Below are positions 28,502 through 38,511 of a DNA stretch of 64,000 bases, piece by piece. This stretch comes from Sphingomonas taxi (lineage in GTDB: Bacteria; Pseudomonadota; Alphaproteobacteria; Sphingomonadales; Sphingomonadaceae). The position numbers and the translations under genes were made by a program. The number at the start of each line of letters is the position of its first letter. Within the stretch, counting starts at the first letter, position 1. Under the pieces are notes generated by a model that saw only the letters and a list, made by a program, of their open reading frames with translations, ran no database searches and was not told where the DNA came from. Location: assembly GCF_000764535.1 (NCBI RefSeq), contig NZ_CP009571.1, forward strand, positions 1,612,001 through 1,676,000. Reading direction: 5' to 3'.

Positions 28502-30796
28502 CTATTGAGTCCAGCGCCGATCCTTGATGCTGGCGGTGCCGTTCAGCGCGATGTCCGAGACGCTATGCCCGACCGATATCGGCATCGCGCCGGCACGAAC
28601 ATGCCAGCCTTTGCGAGCAGGATCATAGTCGGCGATCAGGCGCGGATCGACATCGACCTCGACGGTCCGGCTCTCGCCAGGAGCAAGCTTCACCTTCTCG
28701 AAGCCGACCAGACGGCGAACTTGCACGCCGTTGAAGCCGGGCCGTGTCGCATAGACCTGCGGCACGTCTGCACCCGCAACCCGACCCGTGTTGGTCACGG
28801 TGAACGTGACCCGCGGTGCGTCGCCACCCGTTACTCTAAGGCCGCGATAGGCGAACGTCGTATAGGAAAGGCCGTGGCCGAACGGAAACAGCGGTCTGGC
28901 ACCCGTTGCCTGGAACCAGCGATAGCCCGCGTCGGCACCTTCGGGATACTCGACCGGAAAGCTCGGCACGCCTCCGGTGAGGTCGACCGTGCTGATGTCC
29001 GGGTTGACCGGCTTGCGCGCGGCCTCCGCGGCGGCGGCCTTGACCAGCTGCAGGCCAGGAATATCCGGACGCGGCGCCTGTGTGTCACTTGCCGGAAAGG
29101 TGATCGGCAGGCGCCCTGACGGGTTCACGTCGCCGAACACGACGCGGGCGATCGCCTGCCCGCCACGCTCGCCCGGATACCAGGCCGCCAGCACCGCGCC
29201 GACGCGGTCGATCCACGGCATCGACACAGCGCCGCCGGTCTCGAGTACGACGACCGTCTTCGGATTAGCCGCGGCCACCGCCGAGATAAGGGCGTCCTGT
29301 GCGTCGGGTAATGCGAGGCTTTCGACATCGACCGCTTCCGACCGCCATTGCTGCGCGAACACCAGGACCAGATCGGCGCGCTTCGCTGCAGCGGCGGTCG
29401 CGGCAACGTCTGAGCCGTCGAGATAGGTAACCTCGGCACCCGGTGCGCGGGCTCGTATCGCCGCGAGCGGTGATGACGCATGATAGGTGATCTTGATGAA
29501 GCCGCTGAGCGGGCCCCCTCCCGGCATCGGCAGTTCGAGCGCGACGCCGCTCGCCGGGCGGACCTGCGACGATCCGCCACCGGACAGCACCCCGATATCT
29601 GCGTGTGCGCCGACGAGCAGGATGTGCTTTGCGGTTGCCGCGAAAGGCAGGACGCTTCGGTCGTTCTTCAGCAGGACCATCCCGGCTTCGGCGGTTTTCT
29701 GCGCGACATCGGCATGCGCGCGATAATCGATCGGCTGCGGCGCGGCCGGTGTGGGGTTGTCGAGCAGACGATGGGCAATCATCGTGCGCAGGATCCGCCG
29801 GACCATGTCGTCAAGCCTTGCAGACGATACTTGTCCACTCATGACGGCAGCCTTGAGCGGCCCGCCGAAGAAGACCTGTTTGTCGAGCTCCTGTCCCGAT
29901 TCCTGGTCGAGCCCCGCGTTCGCCGCCTTCGCCGTTGAATGCACCGCGCCCCAATCAGACATCACCCAGCCCGTGAAACCCCAATCGCGCTTGAGGACGT
30001 CGTTCAGCAGGACCGCGTTCTCGCAGGCATAATGGCCGTTGACCTGGTTGTAGCCACACATGACCGATCCCGGCCTGCCAACCTCCATCGCCATCTGGAA
30101 CGCGAGCAGATCGCTCTCGCGCAGCGCCGCCTCGGACAACCGAGCATCGAGGACGTTGCGGCCAGTCTCCTGCGCGTTCAGCGCATAATGCTTGATCGTT
30201 GAGACGATGTCGTTCGATTGGATGCCGCGGACGCTTTCGCCCGCCATCCGTCCCGTCAACAGGACGTCCTCGCTGAGATATTCGAAATTGCGGCCGTTGC
30301 GCGGATCGCGCACCAGATTGGCGCCGCCAGCGAGGAGGACGTTGAAGCCCTTGGCCCGCGTTTCCGCCCCGATCATCGCGCCGCCAGCATAGGCTATTGG
30401 CGGATCGAACGTTGCCGCGGTCATCAGACTGGATGGCAGCGCCGTGGCGACGTCGCCCTTTCGCATCTGTCCGCCATTCGCGACGCCCAGGCTGGCATCG
30501 CTCTCGAACAGGTCCGGCACACCGAGCCGGGGCACACCGGGCACGTGCCCGGCGCCGGTGCGCTTCTCGGTCGGGCTCGTTCTCAGGATCGTAGAACCGA
30601 AAGTGCCGTGCACCATCGCAATTTTCTCATCGAGCGTCATCTGCCGTACGATGGCGTTCGCGCGAGCCTCGGAATCAGATGCGATAGTCGCGTCAGTATC
30701 CGTCGTCTTGGCTCGAGCGACCGCAGGCGCCGCGCCTCCGAGCATCAGCCCCAAGCCCGCCGTCCCGATGAGCAACTGTCTGGCGAAGCGGATCAT
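28502..30796 (-). CDS. GH3 beta-glucosidase with C-terminal Fn3-like domain
   Basis: Glycoside hydrolase family 3 protein of 764 residues with signal peptide (LLIGTAGLGLMLGGAAPAVA). IVRQMTLDEKIAMVHG, KHYALNAQETGR and the nucleophile D281 in GWVMSDWGAVH mark the first domain. GMVLLKNDRSVLPF opens the second, and LFPFGHGLSYTTF plus VTFTVTNTGRVAGADVPQVY show the fibronectin-III-like end. It heads a two-gene leftward unit with the shorter GH3 and is separated from the upstream receptor gene by a terminator. Confidence 0.92.
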   Translation of the reverse strand: MIRFARQLLIGTAGLGLMLGGAAPAVARAKTTDTDATIASDSEARANAIVRQMTLDEKIAMVHGTFGSTILRTSPTEKRTGAGHVPGVPRLGVPDLFESDASLGVANGGQMRKGDVATALPSSLMTAATFDPPIAYAGGAMIGAETRAKGFNVLLAGGANLVRDPRNGRNFEYLSEDVLLTGRMAGESVRGIQSNDIVSTIKHYALNAQETGRNVLDARLSEAALRESDLLAFQMAMEVGRPGSVMCGYNQVNGHYACENAVLLNDVLKRDWGFTGWVMSDWGAVHSTAKAANAGLDQESGQELDKQVFFGGPLKAAVMSGQVSSARLDDMVRRILRTMIAHRLLDNPTPAAPQPIDYRAHADVAQKTAEAGMVLLKNDRSVLPFAATAKHILLVGAHADIGVLSGGGSSQVRPASGVALELPMPGGGPLSGFIKITYHASSPLAAIRARAPGAEVTYLDGSDVAATAAAAKRADLVLVFAQQWRSEAVDVESLALPDAQDALISAVAAANPKTVVVLETGGAVSMPWIDRVGAVLAAWYPGERGGQAIARVVFGDVNPSGRLPITFPASDTQAPRPDIPGLQLVKAAAAEAARKPVNPDISTVDLTGGVPSFPVEYPEGADAGYRWFQATGARPLFPFGHGLSYTTFAYRGLRVTGGDAPRVTFTVTNTGRVAGADVPQVYATRPGFNGVQVRRLVGFEKVKLAPGESRTVEVDVDPRLIADYDPARKGWHVRAGAMPISVGHSVSDIALNGTASIKDRRWTQ

Positions 30797-30842
30797 ACGG
30801 GTCTCCGGAAGGCAAAAATGTGTAGCGCCGGCTGCGCCGACG

Positions 30843-30871
30843 AAAAAAGGGTGGCGACACCGTCGCCACCC
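30843..30871 (-). terminator. Rho-independent terminator after TonB receptor
   Basis: Perfect 10-bp stem (GGGTGGCGAC/GTCGCCACCC) with a 3-base loop and six T residues on the minus strand, directly downstream of the receptor stop codon. It separates the receptor transcript from the GH3 pair. Confidence 0.92.
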
Positions 30872-30883
30872 GAGGGGAGAGCT

Positions 30884-33577
30884 TTAGAATCTTCCGCGCA
30901 GCCCGACCGAAACGATGCGACCGAGCGCAGACGCATTCGCTGGGTCGAACCCGTAGGCAGACGTGCTGGCATCGTAGTAAAACGGTGGGTCCTTGTCGAA
31001 AAGGTTGGTCACGTCGACCGTGATCTGCGGGTCCTCGACGATGTTGCCCAGCGGCAGTTTCAGACCGAGATGAAGATCGACTGTCGTATTGGCCTTCACC
31101 CGGCTGTTGTCGACGACGTTGCGGTACTTGTTGATGTAGTTGACGAATATGGCGCCATCGACGGGGCCGTTTGCATAGGCGACCCGTCCGCGTGCCTTGA
31201 AGTTGATCGCATAGCCGGTCCGCAGGCGGCTCGTGACGACGTCGCTACCGTTGATCTGCTGATCGAAACCCCAAAGCCACGTGCCGGATGCGCCGACGTT
31301 GAAGTCTCCGGCCGACGTGCTGCGTGCATACCCGACATCGAAGTCGAGCCCGTCGATCTTCTGGCGGGCAAAGTTCTGGCGACGTAGATCGTAGATCGCG
31401 GTCGGCAACGCGGCGACGTCCGGATAGGATAGGCCGTCATGCCTGATCCCGCTGGTCGCAGCTAAAACCTGGGCAACGCTTGGTCCGTAGGTACGATAAC
31501 GATCGTAGAGTGGGTTGTTGGGCTCGCTAACCGGATTGAAGCCCGGGAAGGTTATGACGTTCTTGTAGTCGATATTGAAATAGGTCGCAGTGAGCTTGAA
31601 GCCAGGAAGGAATACAGGCTTAAAATCCGCACCCAGCGACCATGTCGTAGCAGTCTCGGGCTCGAGCCTATTCCCGCCCGCTAGAATAATCGAATACGCG
31701 CCGGGCGCGGTCGAACCGGTGAAGTCCGCGAAGCGGATGACGCGGGTGTCGATAGCGGTTCCGGCGTCGGCGAGGCTCGGCGCATGGAAGGAAGTGCCGT
31801 AACTGCCATGCAACACCAGCCCGCGGACGGGCGTCCAATTCACGCCGATCTTGGGGTTCGTCGTTCCGCCAACATCGTTGTAATGGTCGTAGCGTGCCGA
31901 GAGCGAGACATCGAGCGCCTGGAACGCGGTCGTCGCGTTTGTTTCGCCGAAGATCGGCACGAACAATTCGCCATAAGCCGAATAGCTCTTACGCTTGCCG
32001 AGCGCTTCGGTTTGGATCGCGCCTCCATCGGGGCCGGTATCGGTATTAGCGTAGAAGCGCTCTTCACGCAGGCTGCCCCCGACCGCCGCCTTCACTGCGC
32101 CGCCTGGGAGGGAGAAAAGCGATCCATCGACTTTCGCGATGGCTTCCTTCACCTCCTGCTGGCCGAAGTAACGTGTGCGGTAGTTACCCACCCGCTGCAC
32201 CAGCGCCCGATCGTTGGCGGTGCCAATACCGTACGGATTGTAGGTACCTGCATTCACGAGACTGGTGACCAACGCCTGATCGATTCCACGCTGAGTGATG
32301 TCGTCGCGTTCACGACCGTAGTTCAAATCGATCGCACCGCGCCAACCACCACCGAGATCCGCACCGATGCCTGCATTGGTCGACCAAGTCCGCGTCGAAA
32401 TCTGGTTCTTCACGGAGGCGCCCAGATCGTTCGACGGGTTGTACGTCACTTGCTGAGGGCCTGCAGGTACGCCGGAAGCGACTACGGCATTATAGAAAGG
32501 TCCGCCCGTCACCGTCAGGTTAAGACCGCCACTTGCTACGTTACCGCCGGAGATCGCCTGGCGCGAGCGCAGTTCACGTGCTGAGTAGAGCGTGCGTGCA
32601 TGCACTTCGATCCCGCTGCCCAGTTCTTGCCGGATGGAGACTAGGCCCTGATGACGATGCTGCTCGGGGTACAGGTCGTTCGCTTTGTTGATGTCGCACT
32701 GGTTCGGCACACCGGCACGAGCGCCTGTCGCAGACAGACCATAGATCACGCCGTTGACGGTCACGTTTGCCGGGCTGCACAGCGTCGACAAGGTCCTCAT
32801 GCCGAAATAATCGCGTTCGGTGCCGTTGACCGACGTGTTCTGCGAATATTCGTAGTCGGCGAGGATCGAGCCCGTGTCCCACTTCTTGCCGGCAAGAATG
32901 CTGCCGTTGTAGGTGCGATAGCCGTCTCCGAAGCCGACCCGTCCTGCAGTCTCCACGCCGTCCACATTCTTGCGCAGGATGAAATTGACGACGCCCGCCA
33001 CAGCATCCGAACCGTAGATCGATGAAGCACCGTCGGCCACAACCTCGACACGCTCGATCGCGGATGGCGGTATGGCACTGGGGTCAGGCGCGGTTTGATT
33101 GATGCCGGCACCCGGCAGTCGCAGTCCATCGACGAGAACGAGCGTCAGCCCGCCGCCACCGTTGCCCACGCCGACGCCGTGAATGGCAGGCTGATCGACG
33201 AAGTTAGCGGAGTTTTGGCCGTTGTTTGCGCCACTTCCCCCAAAGCTGCCAAGTTGGGGAACAGTGCGGAGCAGTTCGGTCGTCGTGCTGGCGCCGGTCG
33301 CGACGATGTCCGCACGTGTAACGCTGACCAACGACGAACCGGTGGGGGCGACACCGCGAATGCTGGACCCGGTGACGACGATGTCGGCAGCCTCTTCGGT
33401 CGGCGCAAGAGCCTCCTGGGGACCGACTTGCTGCGCATCCGCGGCCGAAGCCGATGGCGCCGCGTTGACCGACGGGCCGCTGACCGGGACATCCTGCTGA
33501 GCTTGTGCAAAAGCCGGTACGGCAATTGCCATACCGCTAGTCGCCAGTAACGTAGCCATGAGATTCCGGGTATTCAT
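30884..33577 (-). CDS. TonB-dependent outer-membrane receptor
   Basis: Receptor of 897 residues with signal peptide (LMATLLATSGMAIAVPAFAQ), an Ala/Gln-rich spacer, and the TonB-box-like DIVVTGSSIRG near residue 70. The plug contains LVLVDGLRLPG and ERVEVVADGASSIYGSDAVAGVVNF in parts, and the long barrel ends in GLRGRF with a terminal Phe. ATG at 33577 is preferred to the one six bases upstream because GAGGGG is spaced correctly for it. Placed beside glycosidases, it most likely imports a rhamnose- or glucose-containing oligosaccharide or glycoside, as SusC-like sphingomonad receptors do. Confidence 0.93.
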   Translation of the reverse strand: MNTRNLMATLLATSGMAIAVPAFAQAQQDVPVSGPSVNAAPSASAADAQQVGPQEALAPTEEAADIVVTGSSIRGVAPTGSSLVSVTRADIVATGASTTTELLRTVPQLGSFGGSGANNGQNSANFVDQPAIHGVGVGNGGGGLTLVLVDGLRLPGAGINQTAPDPSAIPPSAIERVEVVADGASSIYGSDAVAGVVNFILRKNVDGVETAGRVGFGDGYRTYNGSILAGKKWDTGSILADYEYSQNTSVNGTERDYFGMRTLSTLCSPANVTVNGVIYGLSATGARAGVPNQCDINKANDLYPEQHRHQGLVSIRQELGSGIEVHARTLYSARELRSRQAISGGNVASGGLNLTVTGGPFYNAVVASGVPAGPQQVTYNPSNDLGASVKNQISTRTWSTNAGIGADLGGGWRGAIDLNYGRERDDITQRGIDQALVTSLVNAGTYNPYGIGTANDRALVQRVGNYRTRYFGQQEVKEAIAKVDGSLFSLPGGAVKAAVGGSLREERFYANTDTGPDGGAIQTEALGKRKSYSAYGELFVPIFGETNATTAFQALDVSLSARYDHYNDVGGTTNPKIGVNWTPVRGLVLHGSYGTSFHAPSLADAGTAIDTRVIRFADFTGSTAPGAYSIILAGGNRLEPETATTWSLGADFKPVFLPGFKLTATYFNIDYKNVITFPGFNPVSEPNNPLYDRYRTYGPSVAQVLAATSGIRHDGLSYPDVAALPTAIYDLRRQNFARQKIDGLDFDVGYARSTSAGDFNVGASGTWLWGFDQQINGSDVVTSRLRTGYAINFKARGRVAYANGPVDGAIFVNYINKYRNVVDNSRVKANTTVDLHLGLKLPLGNIVEDPQITVDVTNLFDKDPPFYYDASTSAYGFDPANASALGRIVSVGLRGRF

Positions 33578-34185
33578 GTACATCCCCTCGTCTTCGGAAC
33601 ACGCGCAGATCCCTGCGTCGCGGAAGTATTTATTTTAAGCAGTGATGGAACTGGAAGTGCTCAGACCGCGCCGCGAGCCAACTTTTCTAGGTAATGCGTC
33701 TCATACAGCATCGCTCCCCGATATTTGGCTAAACGTGATTTAGCACGACAGTCTTTGCTATCTGAGCTTGGCCTAACCCGAGCATTCAGACTCTGCAAGC
33801 GTTTTTTTCATCACCTGCATTGGCATCCCGCATTGTGGAATTTGAAATGTGAGAACGCTGTTGTGGCGGGAAATGCGTATAAGGTTCGTTCGCTGCGTCT
33901 GGTGGGCGGCTCGCGCCTAAGTGCCCCTGATATCGCGGCCCGTCGCTGCAGAGATCACTGAATTAGCAGCCAGATAAACTGACGCGATGGCGCGGGTCGC
34001 GGGATCTGACCCAGAAGCAGTCATCCGAACCGCCCTGCCCGCTTCCTAACTCCAGACATTCATTAATTTCCGCGTATACGCATCAATCCATCGCGATAAA
34101 TTGAGGACACCGCTGCTTCGCTACTCTCCGCGGAGCATCCGCGTGCTCCGGCACGTTGAACCCTCAGGCCAGACAAGGTGCTGAG
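33578..34185. other. Long intergenic interval upstream of receptor and dehydrogenase
   Basis: About 600 bases without a convincing gene. It must hold the leftward promoter of the receptor. A copy of the dispersed intergenic repeat begins at 34008 (GACCCAGAAGCAGTCAT). A 78-codon open stretch at 33725 has no ribosome site or recognisable sequence and is not called. Confidence 0.5.
34008..34067. repeat. Dispersed intergenic repeat, diverged copy
   Basis: Starts GACCCAGAAGCAGTCAT, continues CCGCCCTGCCCGCTTCC and ends near CAGACATTCATTAAT. It is a diverged relative of the copies at 37904 and 45551. Confidence 0.5.
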
Positions 34186-36375
34186 ATGGCAGCTAGAATA
34201 CTCAACAACCCCACCACATCCGGCATTCGGCAACGGAGCGCTTCGGGTGTTACCCGGATCGGTGCGCCGCACACGCGCGTCGATGGGCCAGAAAAGGTCT
34301 GCGGGTTTGCCGAATTTCCTGGCGACGTATCGCTACCCGGCGTGGCGCATGCGGCATTAGCGGTAAGCGCCATCGCCCGTGGCCGCGTCACGTCGATTAT
34401 ACGCGACGCCGCGGAGGCAATGCCAGGTGTTCTCCTGATCCTGACTTACAAGGACGTAGGCGACGCCATTGGTCCCGTCGGCCATTTGATGGAAGGCGGC
34501 TATGCGAACAGCAGTTGGCGTCCGCTTGCCTCGCCTGAGATCCGCTACGCCGGCCAGATCGTCGCGATGGTCGTGGCGGAGACGTCCGAGGTCGCTATTG
34601 CGGCTGCGGCGGCCCTCCGCATCGGTTATGCGGGGCAATCACCGGTTGCGGCCTTAGCCGATCCGCGCTGTACAACCGAGCGGCTCGCGGATGTGAGCAA
34701 TGAGCACCATGACCGCCGCAAGGGCGACCTTGATGCGGCCCTCGCCGGCGCAGCGGTCCGGGTGGAGGCGCGCTACTCGACGCCAGTCCAGCACCATAAT
34801 CCGATCGAATTGCCGAGCACGACCTGTCGCTGGGACGGTGACCACCTTACGGTGTATGAGCCGACGCGGTATCTCGGCGCAGCACAGCACGGGCTTGCCG
34901 CACAGCTTGGCATCGCTCCTGATCAGGTGCGCGTCGTTTCCCGCTTCATCGGTGGCCATTTCGGCTCCAAGCTGGCCCTGTCGCAGCACACCGCAATTTG
35001 CGCCCTCGCCGCGCGCCGGCTCGACCGGCCGGTCAGGCTCGAAGTCAGCCGCCGTGATCAATTTACGGTCGCCAACCATCGCACGGAAACGCAGCACCGT
35101 ATCCGCCTGGGCGCGGCGGCCGATGGCCGCCTGCTTGGTGTCGGGCACGAGGCCGCGACCGTCAGCTCGCGCTTCGACGATTTCGCGATGGAAGGGACGG
35201 ATGTATCCACGGCGCTGTACGCGGCGGACGCGGTTGCAGCCGAGGAGCGGCTCGGGCGGGTGGACCGGAATACGCCCGGTCCGATGCGCGCCCCGCCGGA
35301 GGTGCCGTTCCTGTTCGCGCTGGAGAGCGCGATGGACGAACTGGCAGATGCGCTGCAGATGGACCCCATCGAGCTGCGACGCCGCAACGACACGGCGACC
35401 GATCCGGTCACGGGCAAGGCGTTCACGACGCGGCCGCTGATGCGCTGCTTCGACGCGGCGGCCGCCGCGTTCGGCTGGTCCGAGCGGTCGCCCCGGCCTC
35501 GCGCCACGTTACGGGACGGATGGTGGATCGGCCATGGCTGCGCAGCAGCAGCGCGACCGGTCAAGATCGGGCCGGCGTCGATCCGGGTCGCACAGGATAG
35601 CGAGGGCAACATCCGCGTTGAAACCGCGCATCACGAGATCGGCAACGGTCTGTACACGCTGCTGGCGACGATCGCGTCCGAGCGGCTGGACGTCCCGCTC
35701 GACCGCGTCACGGTCGTGCTCGGCGATACCGCATTGCCCGCGGCCGGGATATCGGGAGGCTCGGCTACCACCACCAGCCTGGCGAACGCTCTGGCCGAGG
35801 CTTGTGCGGCGCTGCTCCGCAAGCCTGAAGGCGCGCGAGAGGTCCGTCTGGATTATCTGCCGGCGGGTGCGAAGCCAGATGCGCTGGCGGCGCTGCAAGC
35901 CGGCCATATCAAGCTCCTGACGCTGCCGGAGGACGGACTTGCCTGGGCCTTCGGTACGCATATGGTCGAGGTTCGCGTACATGCCTTGACCGGCGAGGTG
36001 CGCGTGCCGCGCCACGTCGGGGCCTTCGCGGCGGGGCGCGTGCTCAATCCGATGACCGCCCGAAGCCAGTATCTCGGCGGCATGGCCTGGGGTCTGAGTT
36101 CGGCACTGCTCGAGAAGACCGAACTGGACCCGCGCACCGGCATCTACATGAACCGTGATCTCGCCGAATATCTCGTCCCGACCTCCGCCGATATTGCCGG
36201 ACAGATGGCGATCATGGTGGCTGATGACGACGCCGCAGTGAATGCCGAGGGGATCAAGGGGCTGGGCGAGATCGGCATCATCGGTGTCGCCGCGGCCGTG
36301 GCCAATGCCGTTTTCAACGCGACCGGAGTGCGCCTGCGCGACCTGCCGATCCGACCTGAGGCGATGTTAGGCTGA
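34186..36375 (+). CDS. Orphan xanthine/aldehyde dehydrogenase molybdopterin subunit
   Basis: Molybdenum-binding subunit of the xanthine-oxidase family, PaoC/YagR type, 729 residues from ATG 34186 (AAGGTG before it; a TTG at 34156 is also open). It shows VTRIGAPHTRVDGPEKVCG, HHNPIELPSTTC, FIGGHFGSKL, RAPPEVP and the catalytic Glu in GIKGLGEIGIIG. The [2Fe-2S] and FAD subunits that normally precede it are absent from the window, so it is either orphaned or uses partners elsewhere. No Tat signal is visible, fitting a protein exported or kept with its partner. Confidence 0.88.
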   Translation: MAARILNNPTTSGIRQRSASGVTRIGAPHTRVDGPEKVCGFAEFPGDVSLPGVAHAALAVSAIARGRVTSIIRDAAEAMPGVLLILTYKDVGDAIGPVGHLMEGGYANSSWRPLASPEIRYAGQIVAMVVAETSEVAIAAAAALRIGYAGQSPVAALADPRCTTERLADVSNEHHDRRKGDLDAALAGAAVRVEARYSTPVQHHNPIELPSTTCRWDGDHLTVYEPTRYLGAAQHGLAAQLGIAPDQVRVVSRFIGGHFGSKLALSQHTAICALAARRLDRPVRLEVSRRDQFTVANHRTETQHRIRLGAAADGRLLGVGHEAATVSSRFDDFAMEGTDVSTALYAADAVAAEERLGRVDRNTPGPMRAPPEVPFLFALESAMDELADALQMDPIELRRRNDTATDPVTGKAFTTRPLMRCFDAAAAAFGWSERSPRPRATLRDGWWIGHGCAAAARPVKIGPASIRVAQDSEGNIRVETAHHEIGNGLYTLLATIASERLDVPLDRVTVVLGDTALPAAGISGGSATTTSLANALAEACAALLRKPEGAREVRLDYLPAGAKPDALAALQAGHIKLLTLPEDGLAWAFGTHMVEVRVHALTGEVRVPRHVGAFAAGRVLNPMTARSQYLGGMAWGLSSALLEKTELDPRTGIYMNRDLAEYLVPTSADIAGQMAIMVADDDAAVNAEGIKGLGEIGIIGVAAAVANAVFNATGVRLRDLPIRPEAMLG

Positions 36376-36627
36376 ACAACCAGGCGCATTTCTATCCGCA
36401 AGCGCGTGCCTTCCACGCCACTACGACCCGCTGCCCGCGCTGACGCAGAACCAGACACTAAGCCGCCACGTGCCGCTCGCCAAGTTTGGCCGTCCGTGTA
36501 TCTCAGCCGCTCCACCGATGTGAGGCGCCCAGCGGCGCAGTAAACCTACTCGATTGACCAAAATTTAACCCCAGAACGGCATGCATTAGAGGCGCTCCCC
36601 GGGGGGGGATGCCTGGGAGGGATGTTG

Positions 36628-37824
36628 ATGCCGCATGGTATTGGTGTGCTGCCACGTTGGGCTGTCACACGCTGGCTGGTTGAGTGCGCTGGAGAAGTTC
36701 CCGCTGAAATCCGCCCTTCACTCGTTCAGGGGCTCTATGGATCACTGCCGATCTTTATAGGCGGTGTGTTCAACACCATTCTGGTCTCATCGATTGTAGC
36801 TACTCGTCTCCCCAAGCCAGCGTTCCTGTTCTGGGCGCTGCTCGAAGTCGGCTTGGCGGCATTACGCCTGCCGCTGCTCATCAAAGGGACCCGCGCCACG
36901 AAGAGCGGAGGCCGCGCACATATAGATCTCTACATATTTGCTGCGGTATGTTGGGCTGCCTCGGTAGGCTATGGATGCTTCATTACGGTGCTCAGCGGTG
37001 ACTGGCTCGCCGCGACGCTCGTCGTCCTTTCCGCAGCGGCTATGGCGGGCGGCGTGGCATTCCGGAATTTTGCGGCCCCTCGGCTCGTGACGATCATGAT
37101 CTTTCTTAGCCTCGGGCCGTGCGCCATGGCCGGGGTCATATCCGGCGAGCTGATTATGCTCGCGACGGCCCTCCAAATTCCGATGTACATCTACGCCATG
37201 AGGCACGCCGCCTATCGTTTAAACGCCATGCTGGTCCAGACCATGCGGTCGGAGCGCGAGAACGGACGTCGCGCACGGCACGACACCTTAACAGGCTTGT
37301 TGAACCGCGCGGGTCTCGAAGAAGTCGTTGCTTGCCGCGCCGGCACGCCTACTGGCACCACGCTATTTTATATCGACCTCGACGGCTTCAAAGCAATCAA
37401 CGACAGGCTCGGCCATGCGGCCGGCGATCAACTTCTAGTCGAAGTCAGCAAGCTGATGAGGCAGGTGACCCCTGCAATGGACGTCATCGCCCGGATGGGA
37501 GGCGACGAGTTTATTATTCTTGCCGAAGAGATGGACGCTGCCACCGCTGGTCGAACGGGACAGCGTCTCATCGACACGCTGTCTCGCACATCATTCGTGT
37601 TGAACGAAACCGCGGTGACGGTCGGTGCGAGCGTAGGCATCGCGATCGAAATGGGTGCCCAGTCGGACTTTCCGAACTTGCTGCTTGAGGCGGACAAAGC
37701 CCTGTACGATGCTAAGCTCAAAGGACGCTCTTGCGCTGTGCTCGCTCCCGTCAAGTCGCCGAGGCTATACCTCGCCTCCGATCAAGGCCTACAGGTGCAA
37801 TCCAGCAGATCAGCGGCACACTGA
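36628..37824 (+). CDS. Membrane diguanylate cyclase (GGDEF), no I-site
   Basis: Protein of about 398 residues. The N-terminal half has about five or six hydrophobic segments (LYGSLPIFIGGVFNTILV, ALLEVGLAALRLPLLI, ATLVVLSAAAMAGG). The C-terminal GGDEF domain has DTLTGLLNRAGL, FYIDLDGFKAINDRLGH and an intact GGDEF motif at residues 291-295, so c-di-GMP synthesis is expected. The inhibitory RxxD site eight residues earlier reads PAMD, so product inhibition should be lost. ATG 36628 is preferred over 36622 because GGGAGG is spaced for it. It stands alone. Confidence 0.9.
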   Translation: MPHGIGVLPRWAVTRWLVECAGEVPAEIRPSLVQGLYGSLPIFIGGVFNTILVSSIVATRLPKPAFLFWALLEVGLAALRLPLLIKGTRATKSGGRAHIDLYIFAAVCWAASVGYGCFITVLSGDWLAATLVVLSAAAMAGGVAFRNFAAPRLVTIMIFLSLGPCAMAGVISGELIMLATALQIPMYIYAMRHAAYRLNAMLVQTMRSERENGRRARHDTLTGLLNRAGLEEVVACRAGTPTGTTLFYIDLDGFKAINDRLGHAAGDQLLVEVSKLMRQVTPAMDVIARMGGDEFIILAEEMDAATAGRTGQRLIDTLSRTSFVLNETAVTVGASVGIAIEMGAQSDFPNLLLEADKALYDAKLKGRSCAVLAPVKSPRLYLASDQGLQVQSSRSAAH

Positions 37825-38511
37825 AACGAAAATCTGCAACAACTTATCGACTATAAGTTCGCGCTTACAGAACCCGCACCTATTAGCGCGCGTCGAGGGC
37901 TTCGACCCACAAGTGGACATTCAGCCCACCCTTCCCGCTCCCAACTTCGGACGCTTGTTCATCGTCGCGAACGACCAGCTTGCTACCTCGGCCATCCACT
38001 GACGAATATCGTGATCTGGGGGGGGGGGTGGAACAGCCGCTTTCGGGTGTCGACCGACCGTAAGCGGTCGTATATTCAGGCGGGCGGGCCGATCTCAGAC
38101 AATGGCGACCTCGTTCCACGAGATGATTCGGCAGTTCGGCCATACCGGAGCGTGGTCGGACGGCTTGGTTAGTCGCGGTGACGGCCTACCGATCCTACGC
38201 ACGGCGATGATGGAAGCCGGGGAGCGCCGCAGCGACACGGCGCCCGTCCGCCTCGCGCTGCGCACGTTGTGGACGCATTGCTCCGAGCGGTGGCCGCTGG
38301 TGAGTTCGGGGACTCGTCGCAGCAGTCGAACGAGATAGGCCGATCACACGGTGTGACGGCGGCGTTCAACGGCATAATCCGGCAGCTTCGGCGATCGGGT
38401 GCATGAACCGACGAGGTACAGACATAACAAAGGGAGCGAGCCCCCCCTTTGCGATCACCGAGGCGTTCCCGTTCAGCCTAGCGGACGATGAGGGGAGCCG
38501 ATGAACCCGGT
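37825..38511. other. Intergenic interval with repeat copy, G-run and a possible decayed ORF
   Basis: Contains a dispersed repeat copy (37904 onward), a run of ten G residues at about 38018-38027, and a 78-codon frame from ATG 38102 (MATSFHEMIRQFGHTG). After about 38270 a different frame has more gene-like codon use and reads AVAAGEFGDSSQQSNEIGRS, ending at 38406. This suggests a small hypothetical gene broken by a frameshift, or chance. Nothing is recognised. Confidence 0.35.
37904..38028. repeat. Dispersed intergenic repeat, full copy
   Basis: About 125 bases beginning GACCCACAAGTGGACATTC and ending TCGTGATCTGGGGG. It aligns along its length with 45551-45676 in the same orientation, with scattered substitutions and small gaps. 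Confidence 0.8.

Noticed and set aside
33725..33961. 78-codon open frame upstream of the orphan dehydrogenase
   Set aside because: No ribosome site, no family resemblance and poor codon use; left as intergenic.
38018..38027. Run of ten G residues as a phase-variable tract
   Set aside because: It lies in a non-coding repeat, not in a promoter or gene that is evident, so there is no support for phase variation.
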